Of a DNA stretch of 64,000 bases, positions 1 to 10,917 are shown in pieces. Made by a program: the position numbers and the translations under genes. Each line of letters begins with the position of its first letter. Position 1 is the first letter of the stretch. The notes under the pieces are model-generated. The model did not search any database and was not told the origin of the DNA. It worked only from the letters and a program-made list of their open reading frames with translations. Source of the DNA: Novosphingobium terrae (GTDB lineage: Bacteria; Pseudomonadota; Alphaproteobacteria; Sphingomonadales; Sphingomonadaceae); contig NZ_JABVZR010000002.1 of assembly GCF_017163935.1 (NCBI RefSeq), positions 992,001 to 1,056,000 of the forward strand, in the 5' to 3' direction.

Positions 1-329
1 AAATCTCATAAAAATCTCGGATTTTCCATTTCAATTGCACCTTTAGCGGCAGTCGCATAATCCTCTTCGAAGGAATTAAGGATCGCAAATATGTTCCAAC
101 GAATAAAGTGCCTGCTGGGATTTCACCTTTCACCACATCCATATTATCGTTGGAAACAGGATGGGCTAGAAGTCGGAAGCTGCCTGGCATGTCGAAAATT
201 GGTGGGCCGGATGGGGCGAGGTGAACGTTGGCGGCGGCTGTAAATGTTGCGGACACCTCATTCGGCTTCAAGGCAGCACCTCGTTTTCTGGCGATTGCCT
301 CCCTTTATTGAATTGGTTATGCTCAGGTG
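1..329. other. leading stretch without a recognised gene
   Basis: I see no convincing coding frame on either strand. The segment presumably holds the promoter of the small secreted protein that follows and the end of something lying left of the window. Confidence 0.4.
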
Positions 330-731
330 ATGCACAAAAAGTTTGATCAGAAGGCCTGGTTGATGGCTCTAGGAGCCCTCCTAACCGTGGCGTCGGCTGG
401 TTCAGCTCTCGCAGATGGCTGCCGCGACAATCGCGGTCGGCTTATTTACTGCCCTGATTCGAACACCGAAAATGAGCCTTGCATTGACAAACGAGGTTTC
501 GAAGTTTCCTGCGGCTTGCCCGGGGCCAATCGCAAAAACTCGATGCCCCACAAAGTTGAGCGCACCTCTACTTTAGAACGAATGTCAACGAATGTTACGA
601 AACGCAACGTAGTAGCAAGCGTTCGCACGCCGATCGAACCTGAAGCACTTCAAAGCACTGCCAAACGCAGAGCATCGGCTAAGAACAAGAACTCAAAATC
701 TGCGGAAACCAATAAATTATCTTCCCAGTAA
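330..731 (+). CDS. small secreted cysteine-repeat protein, unknown function
   Basis: This 133-residue protein has a clear Sec signal peptide: basic start, hydrophobic stretch, and likely cleavage after SALA before DGC. The mature N-terminus carries two copies of an 11-residue motif C-x-D-x-R-G-x4-C (CRDNRGRLIYC and CIDKRGFEVSC) about 11 residues apart, which suggests two disulfide loops. The rest is Lys/Ser/Thr-rich and probably disordered. A GTG three bases upstream is an alternative start; no strong ribosome-binding site precedes either. I do not recognise the family. It sits just before the flippase gene but is separated by 500 bases, so a link to polysaccharide export is only a guess. Confidence 0.6.
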   Translation: MHKKFDQKAWLMALGALLTVASAGSALADGCRDNRGRLIYCPDSNTENEPCIDKRGFEVSCGLPGANRKNSMPHKVERTSTLERMSTNVTKRNVVASVRTPIEPEALQSTAKRRASAKNKNSKSAETNKLSSQ

Positions 732-1236
732 ATGCCAGATCAGGCGTTTTATAAAACGAAGGTAAAGGCCACCCCTTCCGCCTCTAAATATCAAACAGCG
801 CTTCAAAGAAACTTTATAAACTTAGCCTTATATTTTTCTCTTAAATCATATCAAGCAAAGCGCTGTCGCTATACCAATCGCGCTCGACGATGCACCTCTC
901 TCGATCACGCTTCACGTCCTCCAGATAGGCAAAGCAGAAGCGCCGGCCTTTAAGTCACTGAAACATCGGGCACACTAAGACCTGATCCGGCCGCAATGCA
1001 TAAATCCTCAAGCGTGACCTCAATCAAATCCCGACGCATGGTGACCAAAGCCCATGTGAAAATGGTCCTTATGTTCACTGCCCAAAGGCATGTTTTCAAA
1101 GTACCTTGCTGGCACAAAGGGCGGGAATCCGATCAAAAATAATTCCCGCCAAGGATGGCGAAATATGCTAGCCCCTTGTTAACTTTGATATAGGACGCGA
1201 GCCCGTTCGACCGCAGTGGTAGCTTGAGGAATAACA
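732..1236. other. intergenic region upstream of the flippase gene
   Basis: About 500 bases with no credible gene. A short open frame starts directly after the stop of the preceding gene but has no ribosome-binding site and an implausible composition. The region probably carries the promoter of the flippase gene; a GAGGA Shine-Dalgarno lies six bases before its ATG. Confidence 0.4.
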
Positions 1237-2778
1237 ATGTCGATCAAAACCATTCCTGAAGATGTTGAAACTGCTGCCGCGGAAATTGATCCGGGCGAAT
1301 CTGAAAGTTTCTCCCACCGAGCCATGGGCGGTGCCCTTATGCTTGGATCCGCTCAAGCAGTGAAGTTTGCCTGCCAGCTCGCCTCAACAGTGATCCTATC
1401 GCGCTTACTTGCCCCGACAGATTTTGGCTTATTTGCAATGTTGATGCCGCTTGTCTGGTTCGTGATGATGATTCAGGATTTTGGATTATCCAATGCCGTT
1501 ATCACTGTTCCGGATGTATCCAAATCGCATGAGACAACACTTTTTCTGATCAATATCGGCCTATCGGTCTTTCTTGCAGGAACATTAGCTGCTGCATCGC
1601 CGCTAATAGGGGTATTTTACGGGACAACAGCTGTTGTAAATCTGGCAGTGGTACTCTCAGGAACCATCGTTCTTTCCGGACTTTCGACTTTGCAATTTGC
1701 CATCCTTACGCGCGACCTACGGTTCGGAGCGATGACAATCGCAGAGATCGGTGGCGCAGTTGGAGGCCTCCTAGCCTCGATCATTGTGGCCATCATGCAC
1801 CCCAGTTCCTGGGCGCTCGTTGCATCAGTGATCGGCAATATGTCAGTAGGGCTCATCTGCGGCTGGGGTGCTACACGTTGGACGCCCGGACGCCCCGCGA
1901 GGCTTTCGGAGGTCAAGCATCTACTTGCATTTGGCGGCGGGATAGCGAGCGCAAATATCTCCAATTACATTGCTCGTAATGCTGATAATATCCTGATTGG
2001 CAGGTATCTGGGGGCCCAGCCCCTTGGTTTTTACGATCGAGCCTATAAGCTCCTTCTATTCCCGTTGATGCAAATTGTAAGTCCGTTGTCACGTACAGTC
2101 GTGCCCATTCTTTCTCGCCTGGCGAACGATGGACCGCGCTATAAGGCAGCATATCGACGAGCCTCCAACCAAATTATGCTCATTGCCATACCCGGAATGG
2201 CAGTTCTCGTGGTGATGGCCGATGAGTTAATTCCGCTTGCTATGGGGAGGCAATGGTCAAGTGTCGTCCCTATCTTCCGCTGGCTTGGTCTGGCAGGGAT
2301 GTATATGCCGCTAAGTCAAACTCTTCCTTGGCTCCTGGTTAGTCAACAACGCACACGCGAACTCTCTACTGTTATGGCAATGCACACGGCGGTATGCGTT
2401 ATTGCATTCGTTGTCGGATTACAGTTTCAGGTCACCGGCGTCGCAGCATCTTTCGCGCTTACCGATCTTTTTGTTGGATTGCCTTTGATGATCCTATACG
2501 TTGGTCGATCTGGTCCAATCTCAGCGTGGGATCTCGTCAAACTGGCCGCTCCACATGTGATTTCCGCCAGTTTGACCGTCATAGGGTTGCTTGTGTTTCG
2601 TCATTTCGTTTCGCTTCCCAATCTTCCAAAATTAATCGCAGCCGGGTTCTTTGGTTATGCAATTGCCTGGACTGTATTGGCCCTCCTCCCTGGCGGGCGC
2701 GAGACCATCAACCAATTCATAGCACTGGTCAGTCGCGCAACCGGAGGACGCTTGGCTTGGCTGAGCGTTGCATCTTGA
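1237..2778 (+). CDS. Wzx-type polysaccharide flippase (MOP superfamily)
   Basis: The 513-residue protein is hydrophobic throughout, with about 12-14 predicted membrane segments, as expected for lipid-linked oligosaccharide flippases of the Wzx/MurJ/MATE (MOP) superfamily. The N-terminal part (about residues 28-65) has the family pattern of a first helix followed by an ILSRLLAPTDFGLFAM stretch, and the centre (about 248-270) has NADNILIGRYLGAQPLGFYDRA, typical of the O-antigen transporter/RfbX group. It would flip undecaprenyl-PP-linked repeat units across the inner membrane for polymerisation. The start is supported by GAGGA six bases upstream. It stands in an EPS locus containing priming and glycosyltransferase genes. 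Substrate specificity cannot be read from the sequence. Confidence 0.88.
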   Translation: MSIKTIPEDVETAAAEIDPGESESFSHRAMGGALMLGSAQAVKFACQLASTVILSRLLAPTDFGLFAMLMPLVWFVMMIQDFGLSNAVITVPDVSKSHETTLFLINIGLSVFLAGTLAAASPLIGVFYGTTAVVNLAVVLSGTIVLSGLSTLQFAILTRDLRFGAMTIAEIGGAVGGLLASIIVAIMHPSSWALVASVIGNMSVGLICGWGATRWTPGRPARLSEVKHLLAFGGGIASANISNYIARNADNILIGRYLGAQPLGFYDRAYKLLLFPLMQIVSPLSRTVVPILSRLANDGPRYKAAYRRASNQIMLIAIPGMAVLVVMADELIPLAMGRQWSSVVPIFRWLGLAGMYMPLSQTLPWLLVSQQRTRELSTVMAMHTAVCVIAFVVGLQFQVTGVAASFALTDLFVGLPLMILYVGRSGPISAWDLVKLAAPHVISASLTVIGLLVFRHFVSLPNLPKLIAAGFFGYAIAWTVLALLPGGRETINQFIALVSRATGGRLAWLSVAS

Positions 2779-2873
2779 TCAGAGTCAATTTGACGGGCCG
2801 CTTTCGTAGTTAACGGCTTCATGCTAATCTGCCGGGCGGCAGCTATTGGCGATTTGGATGATTGGAAACGAAG

Positions 2874-4298
2874 ATGGCCAAAGACGTCATTGTATTAGAA
2901 TTCAATGAATTGACCCCTTCTGTGGTCGATCGCCTCATCGCATTGGGCAAGCTGCCCAATTTTGCCAAGCTTCGCAGTCAGTCGATTGTAGCTATAACCG
3001 ATGCAGAGGAAGCGCCACCTGCGCTGGAGCCCTGGATTCAGTGGGTGACCGTTCACACAGGCCTTTCCTATGCAGAGCATAAGGTGTTTGATCTTGGCGA
3101 CGGCCCCAGGCTGAAAGAGCCTCGAATTTGGGACATGGTGTCGGACGCTGGTCGGAAGGCTTGGATTTGCGGCAGCATGAATGCAGCGGTCCAAGGCGGC
3201 TCGTTCAATGGCATGGTCCTTCCGGATCCGTGGGCCACCGACATCAAGCCGCAACCGGCAGGGCTCTTCGATCCCTATCTCGATGTGGTACGCACTTATG
3301 TGCAGGAATACACAACGAACCGCCCAGGCGTCAGCAAAAGCAAGATGCTTCGCTTCATGCGCTTCATGGCAGGAAACGGCTTGTCCTCTCGCACGATGCT
3401 TGAGACGATACGCCAGCTTGTTGGCGAACTGAGCAAGCCGATCCATTGGCGCCGCGCAACAATCCTCGATCGTTTGCAGTGGGATATCTTTCGCAGATTC
3501 TATCGCACCGAACGCCCTGCACTATCGACATTTTTTCTGAACAGCACCGCGCATTTTCAACATTATTTCTGGCGCAATTTCGAGCCTCAGGCGTTTTCTG
3601 TCAATTCGGATGCTGAGACGCAGAAAAAATATGCAGAGGCGATCCCTTACGGCTACCAGAAGATGGATGAGATCATCGGCGAAGCCAGGGCACTTGCAGG
3701 GCCTGAGACGAGCATTGTGCTTTGCACAGCATTGAGCCAACAGCCGATGCTTGACCATGAAGATATTGGCGGCAAGCAGATCTTCAAAATGCACAACCAG
3801 GATAAGCTCTTCGCTTTTGCCGGGGTCCCCGAAGGCTATACCTATGCCCCTGTCATGGCAGAGCAATTTCATCTCATCTACGACACTGAAGCGGAAGCAC
3901 AAAAAGCAGTCGAGAGACTTCGTGGCGTCAAGCTGCCCGACGGCACGTCGGTGATGATGGCTCGTTGCGAGGGCTCCAGGGTGTTTTCGGGCTGCGATCT
4001 CGTGACCCATCCCGCGGCAAGCGCGAAGATCACATCCACTGCGTCAAATGAAACGCCTGCGTTTGACGCAATGTTTTATCCGGTAGAGGCCGTCAGAAGC
4101 GGTATGCATCATGCCGATGGAATGCTTTGGATTTGCACTCCTGAGCATATGCATACCGTCGTAGAGAGGCGCGTGTCACTGCGGGAAATCGCACCAACCC
4201 TGCTTACGCTCGCAGATATTCCCGTAGGCAACAGTTTCGCCCTCCCGCCTATGCCTGAGCTCGAATGGGTCAATCCTGCCATCTCCCAAGCAGCCTGA
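2874..4298 (+). CDS. alkaline-phosphatase-superfamily protein (phosphodiesterase/phosphotransferase-like)
   Basis: The 474-residue soluble-looking protein starts with a beta strand followed by ELTPSVVDRLIALGKLPN, the arrangement seen at the start of type I phosphodiesterase/nucleotide pyrophosphatase folds, where the lead residues bind metal. A downstream WVTVHTG segment (about residue 60) fits the nucleophile-Thr region, and DHEDIGGKQIFKMHNQ and MHHADGMLWI look like metal-ligand segments. ATG at 2874 is preferred over an upstream TTG because GGAAACGAAG precedes it. No signal peptide is seen, so a cytoplasmic role is likely. Relatives occur in polysaccharide loci; whether it acts on a nucleotide-sugar, a lipid-linked sugar or a phosphoglycerol group is unknown. 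Confidence 0.6.
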   Translation: MAKDVIVLEFNELTPSVVDRLIALGKLPNFAKLRSQSIVAITDAEEAPPALEPWIQWVTVHTGLSYAEHKVFDLGDGPRLKEPRIWDMVSDAGRKAWICGSMNAAVQGGSFNGMVLPDPWATDIKPQPAGLFDPYLDVVRTYVQEYTTNRPGVSKSKMLRFMRFMAGNGLSSRTMLETIRQLVGELSKPIHWRRATILDRLQWDIFRRFYRTERPALSTFFLNSTAHFQHYFWRNFEPQAFSVNSDAETQKKYAEAIPYGYQKMDEIIGEARALAGPETSIVLCTALSQQPMLDHEDIGGKQIFKMHNQDKLFAFAGVPEGYTYAPVMAEQFHLIYDTEAEAQKAVERLRGVKLPDGTSVMMARCEGSRVFSGCDLVTHPAASAKITSTASNETPAFDAMFYPVEAVRSGMHHADGMLWICTPEHMHTVVERRVSLREIAPTLLTLADIPVGNSFALPPMPELEWVNPAISQAA

Positions 4299-4418
4299 AA
4301 TCCGGTTTTTTCGGAAACGGCACATAATAAACGCAAGCGATGTTCTGGAGTGATTTTGGAAGCTCTTCCGGTCAAGGCACACTGAGAATCCGCTGTCTGA
4401 CTGAGGCGTCCCGGCGCT

Positions 4419-5033
4419 TCACGCGTTGCTGGACCCACGAGCCATTTTGCCAGCCCTCGTAGCCGAGCATTGGGCCTTGGAGACGCTCAGGTTCATCGTC
4501 CTGAGGTGCAACCCCGGCAGTCCCTCGATCATAACGAGAAACTTGGGGTTGAATATGACGGCCCGGACGCCTGCACAAGCGCGTCGAGCCTTCGCGCAGG
4601 GCGACACCATCCTGCCCCACGCGCTCGTGCAGGCGTCCGGTTTCCCAAAGATGAGTGGGGTCGGAAATTGTTGTAATCGTAGCGCCAGATCGCCAGCTTT
4701 CAGCGGGCATCGGACAGCCTGTCGAACAATTTCTCGTTAAGCAGTTCATCGCGCAGCGAGCCGTTGAAGGATTCGATGAACCCGTTCTGCTGCGGCTTGC
4801 CGGGGTCGATAAATGCGATTCGACCTTGTGCTTGCCCGCCCATTCCAGGATCGCCCGACTGGTAAATTCGGTGCCATTGTCGCTAACAATGCATACCGGT
4901 TTGCCATGGAGGCGCACTAGCGTATCGAGTTCGCGGGCCACGCGAGCGCCCTTGATGCTGGTGTCGCCCACCAGGCCCAGGTTTTCCCGAGAGAAATCAT
5001 CATTGATCCATCATTGATCGCCAAAATCCTGAA
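4419..5033 (-). pseudogene. IS3-family transposase orfB, C-terminal part (broken)
   Basis: The minus strand encodes VCIVSDNGTEFTSRAILEWA, the central Asp block of the IS3 DDE/rve integrase core. About residue 50 of this fragment the sense frame changes: the expected FIESFNGSLRDELLN and RPHSSL blocks continue in a neighbouring frame, which indicates a frameshift near 4810. A perfect 11-bp tandem duplication (4998-5008 and 5009-5019) adds a second frameshift just before the GDTSI segment. The left limit is the IS21 insertion point. The N-terminal half lies beyond the IS21 copy at 7342-7730. Confidence 0.8.
4998..5019. repeat. perfect 11-bp tandem duplication inside the IS3 transposase
   Basis: CATCATTGATC occurs twice head to tail. 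Because 11 is not a multiple of three it shifts the orfB frame. Removing one copy restores the expected AINDDFSREN reading. Confidence 0.85.
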
Positions 5034-5039
5034 CCTGCG
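5034..5039. repeat. target-site duplication CCTGCG, left of IS21 copy 1
   Basis: CCTGCG at 5034-5039 recurs at 7342-7347, immediately outside the TGT...ACA ends of the IS21 element. Joining the flanks at this hexamer restores the IS3 orfB reading through RRFRIL. Confidence 0.88.
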
Positions 5040-5101
5040 TGTGAGTGCTGGTCGTAATCTCCCCAAATGTGCTGGTTGAAAATTCCCCAGTTTGAGGACT
5101 G

Positions 5102-5143
5102 CGCCTGATGGGAATGGGGGCATGCCCCCATTCCCATCAGGCG
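5102..5143. repeat. 42-bp perfect palindrome upstream of istA (copy 1)
   Basis: The 42 bases are a perfect self-complementary sequence centred on GGGGCATGCCCC, without a loop. It lies inside the left end of the element, 40 bases before istA. It could form a strong RNA hairpin that stops read-through from outside or attenuates transposase expression. Confidence 0.85.
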
Positions 5144-5183
5144 GCACATTTATCCCTGCTGATGCCGAAGGAAGGGCGCGCAG

Positions 5184-7276
<2,093 letters not shown>

Positions 7277-7341
7277 TCACCATATCCGCGCTGGGGAATT
7301 TTGCGCCAGCACATGTGGGGAAATTTAAAACAGCATTTACA

Positions 7342-7347
7342 CCTGCG
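7342..7347. repeat. target-site duplication CCTGCG, right of IS21 copy 1
   Basis: This is the direct repeat of 5034-5039, created by the insertion. Confidence 0.88.
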
Positions 7348-7730
7348 TGAGGTACCGAATGTATCGCACACAAAATCCATCGACCAGCGCGCGCCCGGCG
7401 TCAGCGGCTCAGGCATCGGCCTGCGGCTGCCACGCGCTCGTTTAGCTTCGCTCGCCTTCGGCTCCGGCCACGACGGCGGCGAACCGACAATCCCTCCTCC
7501 CGATACAGCCGGTAGAGCTTCTTGTGGTTCATGATCATCCCTTGCCGTTCCAGCATGATGCCAATCCGTCGACAGCCAAAGCGACGGCGCTGGCCCGCGA
7601 CCTCACGCATCGCAGTCCGGATGGCTCCGTGGTCCGGCGGGCGTTCGCGTCGGACTGTTTTAGGGTCGACACCGATCAGGACGCAGGCCCAGCGCTGGGA
7701 AATGGCACAGCTTTCCAGCACCTTGAGCAC
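7342..7730 (-). pseudogene. IS3-family transposase orfB, N-terminal part (broken)
   Basis: Read on the minus strand, the fragment begins MLKVLESCAISQRWAC and contains RRFGCRRIGIMLERQG and KLYRLYREEGLSVRRRRGR, the N-terminal HTH_21 region of IS3 OrfB. After that the reading frame stops at 7401, but the expected WSMDFVCDTFGTSRR segment continues in another frame up to the IS21 insertion. The gene therefore carried a frameshift in addition to the insertion. Confidence 0.82.
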
Positions 7731-7756
7731 CGCGTCTCGCCACTCGCCTGATGTTG

Positions 7757-8020
7757 TCAGGCTTTTCCCAACAGATCCTTCAGGATCACATTGTCGAGCA
7801 TGCTGCCGACCAGCAACCGCTTGAGCTTGCCGTTCTCCTCCTCAAGCTGGCGGAGCAGGCGGACATCGGACACTTCCAACCCGCCATACTTACCCTTCAG
7901 CTTGCAAAACGTCGCCGTGCTCAGTCCATGCTTCCGATAAATCTCGACCGTCGGCAGCCCGGACTCCTGCTCCTTGATCATCCCGATGATCGGCGCCTCG
8001 GTAAAACGGCTCTTCCTCAA
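7757..8020 (-). CDS. IS3-family transposase OrfA
   Basis: The 87-residue protein is a typical OrfA. It has the helix-turn-helix start MRKSRFTEAPIIGMIKEQ, the VEIYRKHGLSTATFCKLKGKYGG recognition region and a leucine-zipper-like LRQLEEENGKLKRLL stretch. It binds the IS ends and is normally made together with OrfB through programmed frameshifting. Here OrfB is destroyed, so only a potential repressor remains. The frame itself looks intact. Confidence 0.88.
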   Translation of the reverse strand: MRKSRFTEAPIIGMIKEQESGLPTVEIYRKHGLSTATFCKLKGKYGGLEVSDVRLLRQLEEENGKLKRLLVGSMLDNVILKDLLGKA

Positions 8021-8094
8021 GCGCCTGCTCCTTCTCGTGGACAGACTCTCACATCAGAAAGAGAGATCTCTCGGGGGCCACCTCACAAGTACAA

Positions 8095-8934
8095 TCAACC
8101 AAACAATTTCCGCTTAAAGCCCCTAAAAAATAGGTACAGTCCTTTAAGCTTCAAATAAACATAAAAAGACGCCTGCCCCACGACACCTTGTCTTACGAGC
8201 GGCATTTTTTGGAGAGAATAGTGCGGCGGAAGAAATTTTTGGTAAACTACGCCGCCAAGGGCATTGTAAACCAAAAATATACTTCTCTCATTTTCAACTA
8301 TTCTATGAGGATATTTATCCAAAATGGATTCAATCGCCAATGTATACGGCACAGGCCCGGTGGTATTTAGAACCGATACCTTTCCGGTTCCATCTCTCCA
8401 AGGGTTATATGCATCGATCTTCGCAAGAACCTTCTCAATTACGGCACGTAAAAAGGGGTGCCCCTGAGCACCGATCACATGCCATTGCTGGAATTCTCCA
8501 TTCTCACGGTGACTGAGTTGCTCATGAAGGCCATATTCTTCAAATTCGGTACCAGGTGTATGGTCCCACGAACTAAGAATAAATCGATCATCGTCAGTTA
8601 TGATCTCGTCGAGCGGCTTTGTGAAAGTGCTTTTGATATCGATATAGATGCCCCCCATTTTGTAAATGAGGAGGTACCGCCAAAAATCGATCCTCGCGGC
8701 GCCATACCGTTCATCGATACGATGGAACTGCCGCAGCATCTCATCACCGAAGTGATCTTGGATGAAATTCGCGATATCACTATGATCGTAAAGCCTATGC
8801 TCCCAAGTTGGATTATCATTACGCAGCTTATCGACCAGCATGCGCATCGCCGGCGGCAAATCTTTAGTTGGAAAAGCTTGATGAAGAATACGCGGAATTC
8901 GCGGGCTCATCGGAATTATAGGAATGTCTAGCAT
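8095..8934 (-). CDS. GT32-family glycosyltransferase (OCH1/capsular sugar transferase type)
   Basis: The 279-residue protein has the start RIPRILHQAFPTKDLPPAM and the central ARIDFWRYLLIYKMGGIYIDI block. The latter contains the DxD-like sugar-nucleotide site of GT32 enzymes (Gly_transf_sug family). A basic, hydrophobic C-terminal tail (about residues 255-279) may associate with the membrane. Several starts are possible (8910, 8934, TTG 8952); 8934 is chosen as the ATG nearest the conserved region with a purine-rich stretch upstream. It probably adds a sugar to the EPS repeat unit. The gene is AT-richer than its neighbours and follows an IS3 element, so horizontal arrival is plausible. Confidence 0.8.
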   Translation of the reverse strand: MLDIPIIPMSPRIPRILHQAFPTKDLPPAMRMLVDKLRNDNPTWEHRLYDHSDIANFIQDHFGDEMLRQFHRIDERYGAARIDFWRYLLIYKMGGIYIDIKSTFTKPLDEIITDDDRFILSSWDHTPGTEFEEYGLHEQLSHRENGEFQQWHVIGAQGHPFLRAVIEKVLAKIDAYNPWRDGTGKVSVLNTTGPVPYTLAIESILDKYPHRIVENERSIFLVYNALGGVVYQKFLPPHYSLQKMPLVRQGVVGQASFYVYLKLKGLYLFFRGFKRKLFG

Positions 8935-9242
8935 TGCCAACAAAGCCCCCAATAGCAGTAATATCGGCGAAAACGTTCAAACTAAAAATGAATTCAAAAT
9001 CCTATCTGAATTAGCGGCAGATATACAGAAAGTCAACAAACCAGCGACGCAAGATGCTCCCCAAGCCTTGAACCGAGATTCAACTTCCAAACCCAACAAA
9101 TCATAAATTGAGAAATTTCCGAAAATCGCCTACTTAATCCTCATCCAAATTCCCTCAAGACGCTCCGATAATTGCATCTCTAGAAAAACAGTCAAAATAT
9201 CTAAACACTTTAACCTATTCATCAATCGCAATATATTTAAAA

Positions 9243-9737
9243 TCATTCAGCCGAGGCGAAAAGCTCTAATCCAGCTCTCTTTTTATAGAAGAGTGAGCAC
9301 CTCATCTTCGCGACTGGCGCATCCACCGGCATATTTAAAGGATTAACTTTTTCCACCCTATCAATTTCCAAAGAAGGCTTCCACGCCACCTTCGCTGCAG
9401 AGACATAAAAGAGCCAAAAATCCATCTCGACTCCGTTCCAAGTCTCGTCAAATCTTGCAACGAAACCGCATTTTTCAAATTCCGAAAGACCAATTTCTTC
9501 TTTGAGTTCTCGCATGATTGCTTTCCGAGGATGCTCACTTCCCGAGAAATTGCCGCCTGGCAAATGCCAACCTTTTCGATATCTGTGATGCACAATGAAT
9601 ATATTTCCCGCACAATCCACTACGATTGCTTGGACAACTCTTTTTTTAATGCCAAATATCTTTCGAATTTTATCGGACAATAATATATAGCCGTTACCCA
9701 ATTTGGACACGAATTTTACTATTTCATCTACAATCAT
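9243..9737 (-). CDS. Nudix hydrolase
   Basis: The 164-residue protein has a complete Nudix box: starting from GNFSGSE, it continues to REL and ends EEIGL, matching G-x5-E-x7-R-E-L-x-E-E-x-G-x. The strand before it (HLPG) and the VVQAIVVDCAGNIFIVHH start also fit. Nudix enzymes hydrolyse nucleoside diphosphates linked to another group; in an EPS locus the substrate could be a nucleotide sugar (GDP-mannose mannosyl-hydrolase type), but the sequence does not decide this. A GCGAG element precedes the ATG. The gene is AT-rich and stands alone between two longer intergenic spaces. Confidence 0.82.
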   Translation of the reverse strand: MIVDEIVKFVSKLGNGYILLSDKIRKIFGIKKRVVQAIVVDCAGNIFIVHHRYRKGWHLPGGNFSGSEHPRKAIMRELKEEIGLSEFEKCGFVARFDETWNGVEMDFWLFYVSAAKVAWKPSLEIDRVEKVNPLNMPVDAPVAKMRCSLFYKKRAGLELFASAE

Positions 9738-10185
9738 AGACCACTCGCCAAATCCACTGCTGATTCACACAAGGGTCCGCTTTGGACGGAAATTACAGAT
9801 CACCATCCGACACGCTAGGCGGCTAGAATCGTTTCATTGCGAAATATAAATCTGCTTGATCGGTGATTGACCAATGATCTTATATCACACAGTGGGCACG
9901 CTCCTCCAAAGCCCCATAGATCAGCAACGCCGCGCAACAAAGCTATCGACGATCACCTGATCCAAAGGATCGCGAAGCTTCCTACTTAATTCGGGCCGCC
10001 ATCCTATGCATTTATTTAAAAGGCTTTTGGTCGAATAGTGATCCTGAATGCCAAAGATCAGGTCAGGCGCAAAGATCTATCCCCATCATCAGATCATCTT
10101 CGTCGCTCCGAGGCAGGCTCAGCCAGAGGAAACCTTCTCCTGCGCCACTCCTTCGATCAACTCACCCCTCGCCCGCATTATATAT
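9738..10185. other. intergenic region without a recognised gene
   Basis: About 450 bases lie between the upstream side of the Nudix gene and the end of the priming transferase gene. Short open frames here lack ribosome-binding sites. I see no repeat or clear terminator. Confidence 0.4.
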
Positions 10186-10917
10186 CTAGCAGGAGTCCTG
10201 CGCTTTCAATACAGCTGGAATCGTGCCCAGCACGATCTTGCCGTAAAGGCGCATCGAGCGACGCTGCACATAGGCCACATCGAGTGCAACGCGGCGGCGA
10301 TAACTCACGCTGCTACGACCCGACACCTGCCACAATCCAGTAATACCCGGACGCACGCTGGAATATGACACAATCCAACGACCATAGCGCGGCACCTCTG
10401 CAAGGGTGATTGGACGAGGACCAACAAGGCTCATATCGCCTCGCAAGACATTAAATAGCTGCGGTAACTCATCAAGACTCGACTTACGAAGAAACTTTCC
10501 AAGCTTCGTAATCCTGGGGTCATCTTCGAGTTTCTGATTTTGCTCCCATGCCAAACGTTTCACAGGATCGGCGGCCAAAACCGCAATTAGTGCCTGCTCT
10601 GCATTACAAATCATGCTTCTAAATTTTATGCAGGGAAATGATTTGCCAAAGCGGCCAACCCGCATGTGAAAGAAAAGCACCGGGCCAGGGTCTATAATAT
10701 AGACCGCTACAGCGATAAGAATCATGACTGGCGCAATGATCACCAGGAGGATGGACGCAAGAACAATGTCAGCGACGCGTATCCATCGATCGCAATCCAT
10801 GTCCACGCTGCTGGCGCCGTCCTGACCCGAAGCAGGGATAGCATCCAGATGATGCAACCACGCAGCCTGGTGCTCAAACGCTCCAGCGCCACTTGATCCA
10901 TGGTTTAAAAACAACAT
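10186..10917 (-). CDS. priming sugar-1-phosphate transferase (ExoY/WcaJ C-terminal family)
   Basis: The 243-residue protein has one membrane segment (about residues 50-75) followed by the bacterial sugar transferase catalytic domain. Visible motifs are [17 protein letters not shown], the KFRSM segment, [28 protein letters not shown] and [15 protein letters not shown]. It transfers a sugar-1-phosphate (commonly glucose or galactose) from UDP-sugar to undecaprenyl phosphate, the first step of EPS repeat-unit synthesis. Its size matches the short ExoY type rather than the long WcaJ type. AGGGG lies about seven bases before the ATG. It faces galU across a 970-base AT-rich region. Confidence 0.92.
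   Translation of the reverse strand: MLFLNHGSSGAGAFEHQAAWLHHLDAIPASGQDGASSVDMDCDRWIRVADIVLASILLVIIAPVMILIAVAVYIIDPGPVLFFHMRVGRFGKSFPCIKFRSMICNAEQALIAVLAADPVKRLAWEQNQKLEDDPRITKLGKFLRKSSLDELPQLFNVLRGDMSLVGPRPITLAEVPRYGRWIVSYSSVRPGITGLWQVSGRSSVSYRRRVALDVAYVQRRSMRLYGKIVLGTIPAVLKAQDSC

Noticed and set aside
732..953. 73-codon frame starting right after the stop of the first gene
   Set aside because: No ribosome-binding site, no recognisable features, basic composition typical of chance frames.
8924..9106. 60-codon plus-strand frame in the GT32 upstream region
   Set aside because: No Shine-Dalgarno and no recognisable features; overlaps the start of the GT32 gene on the other strand.
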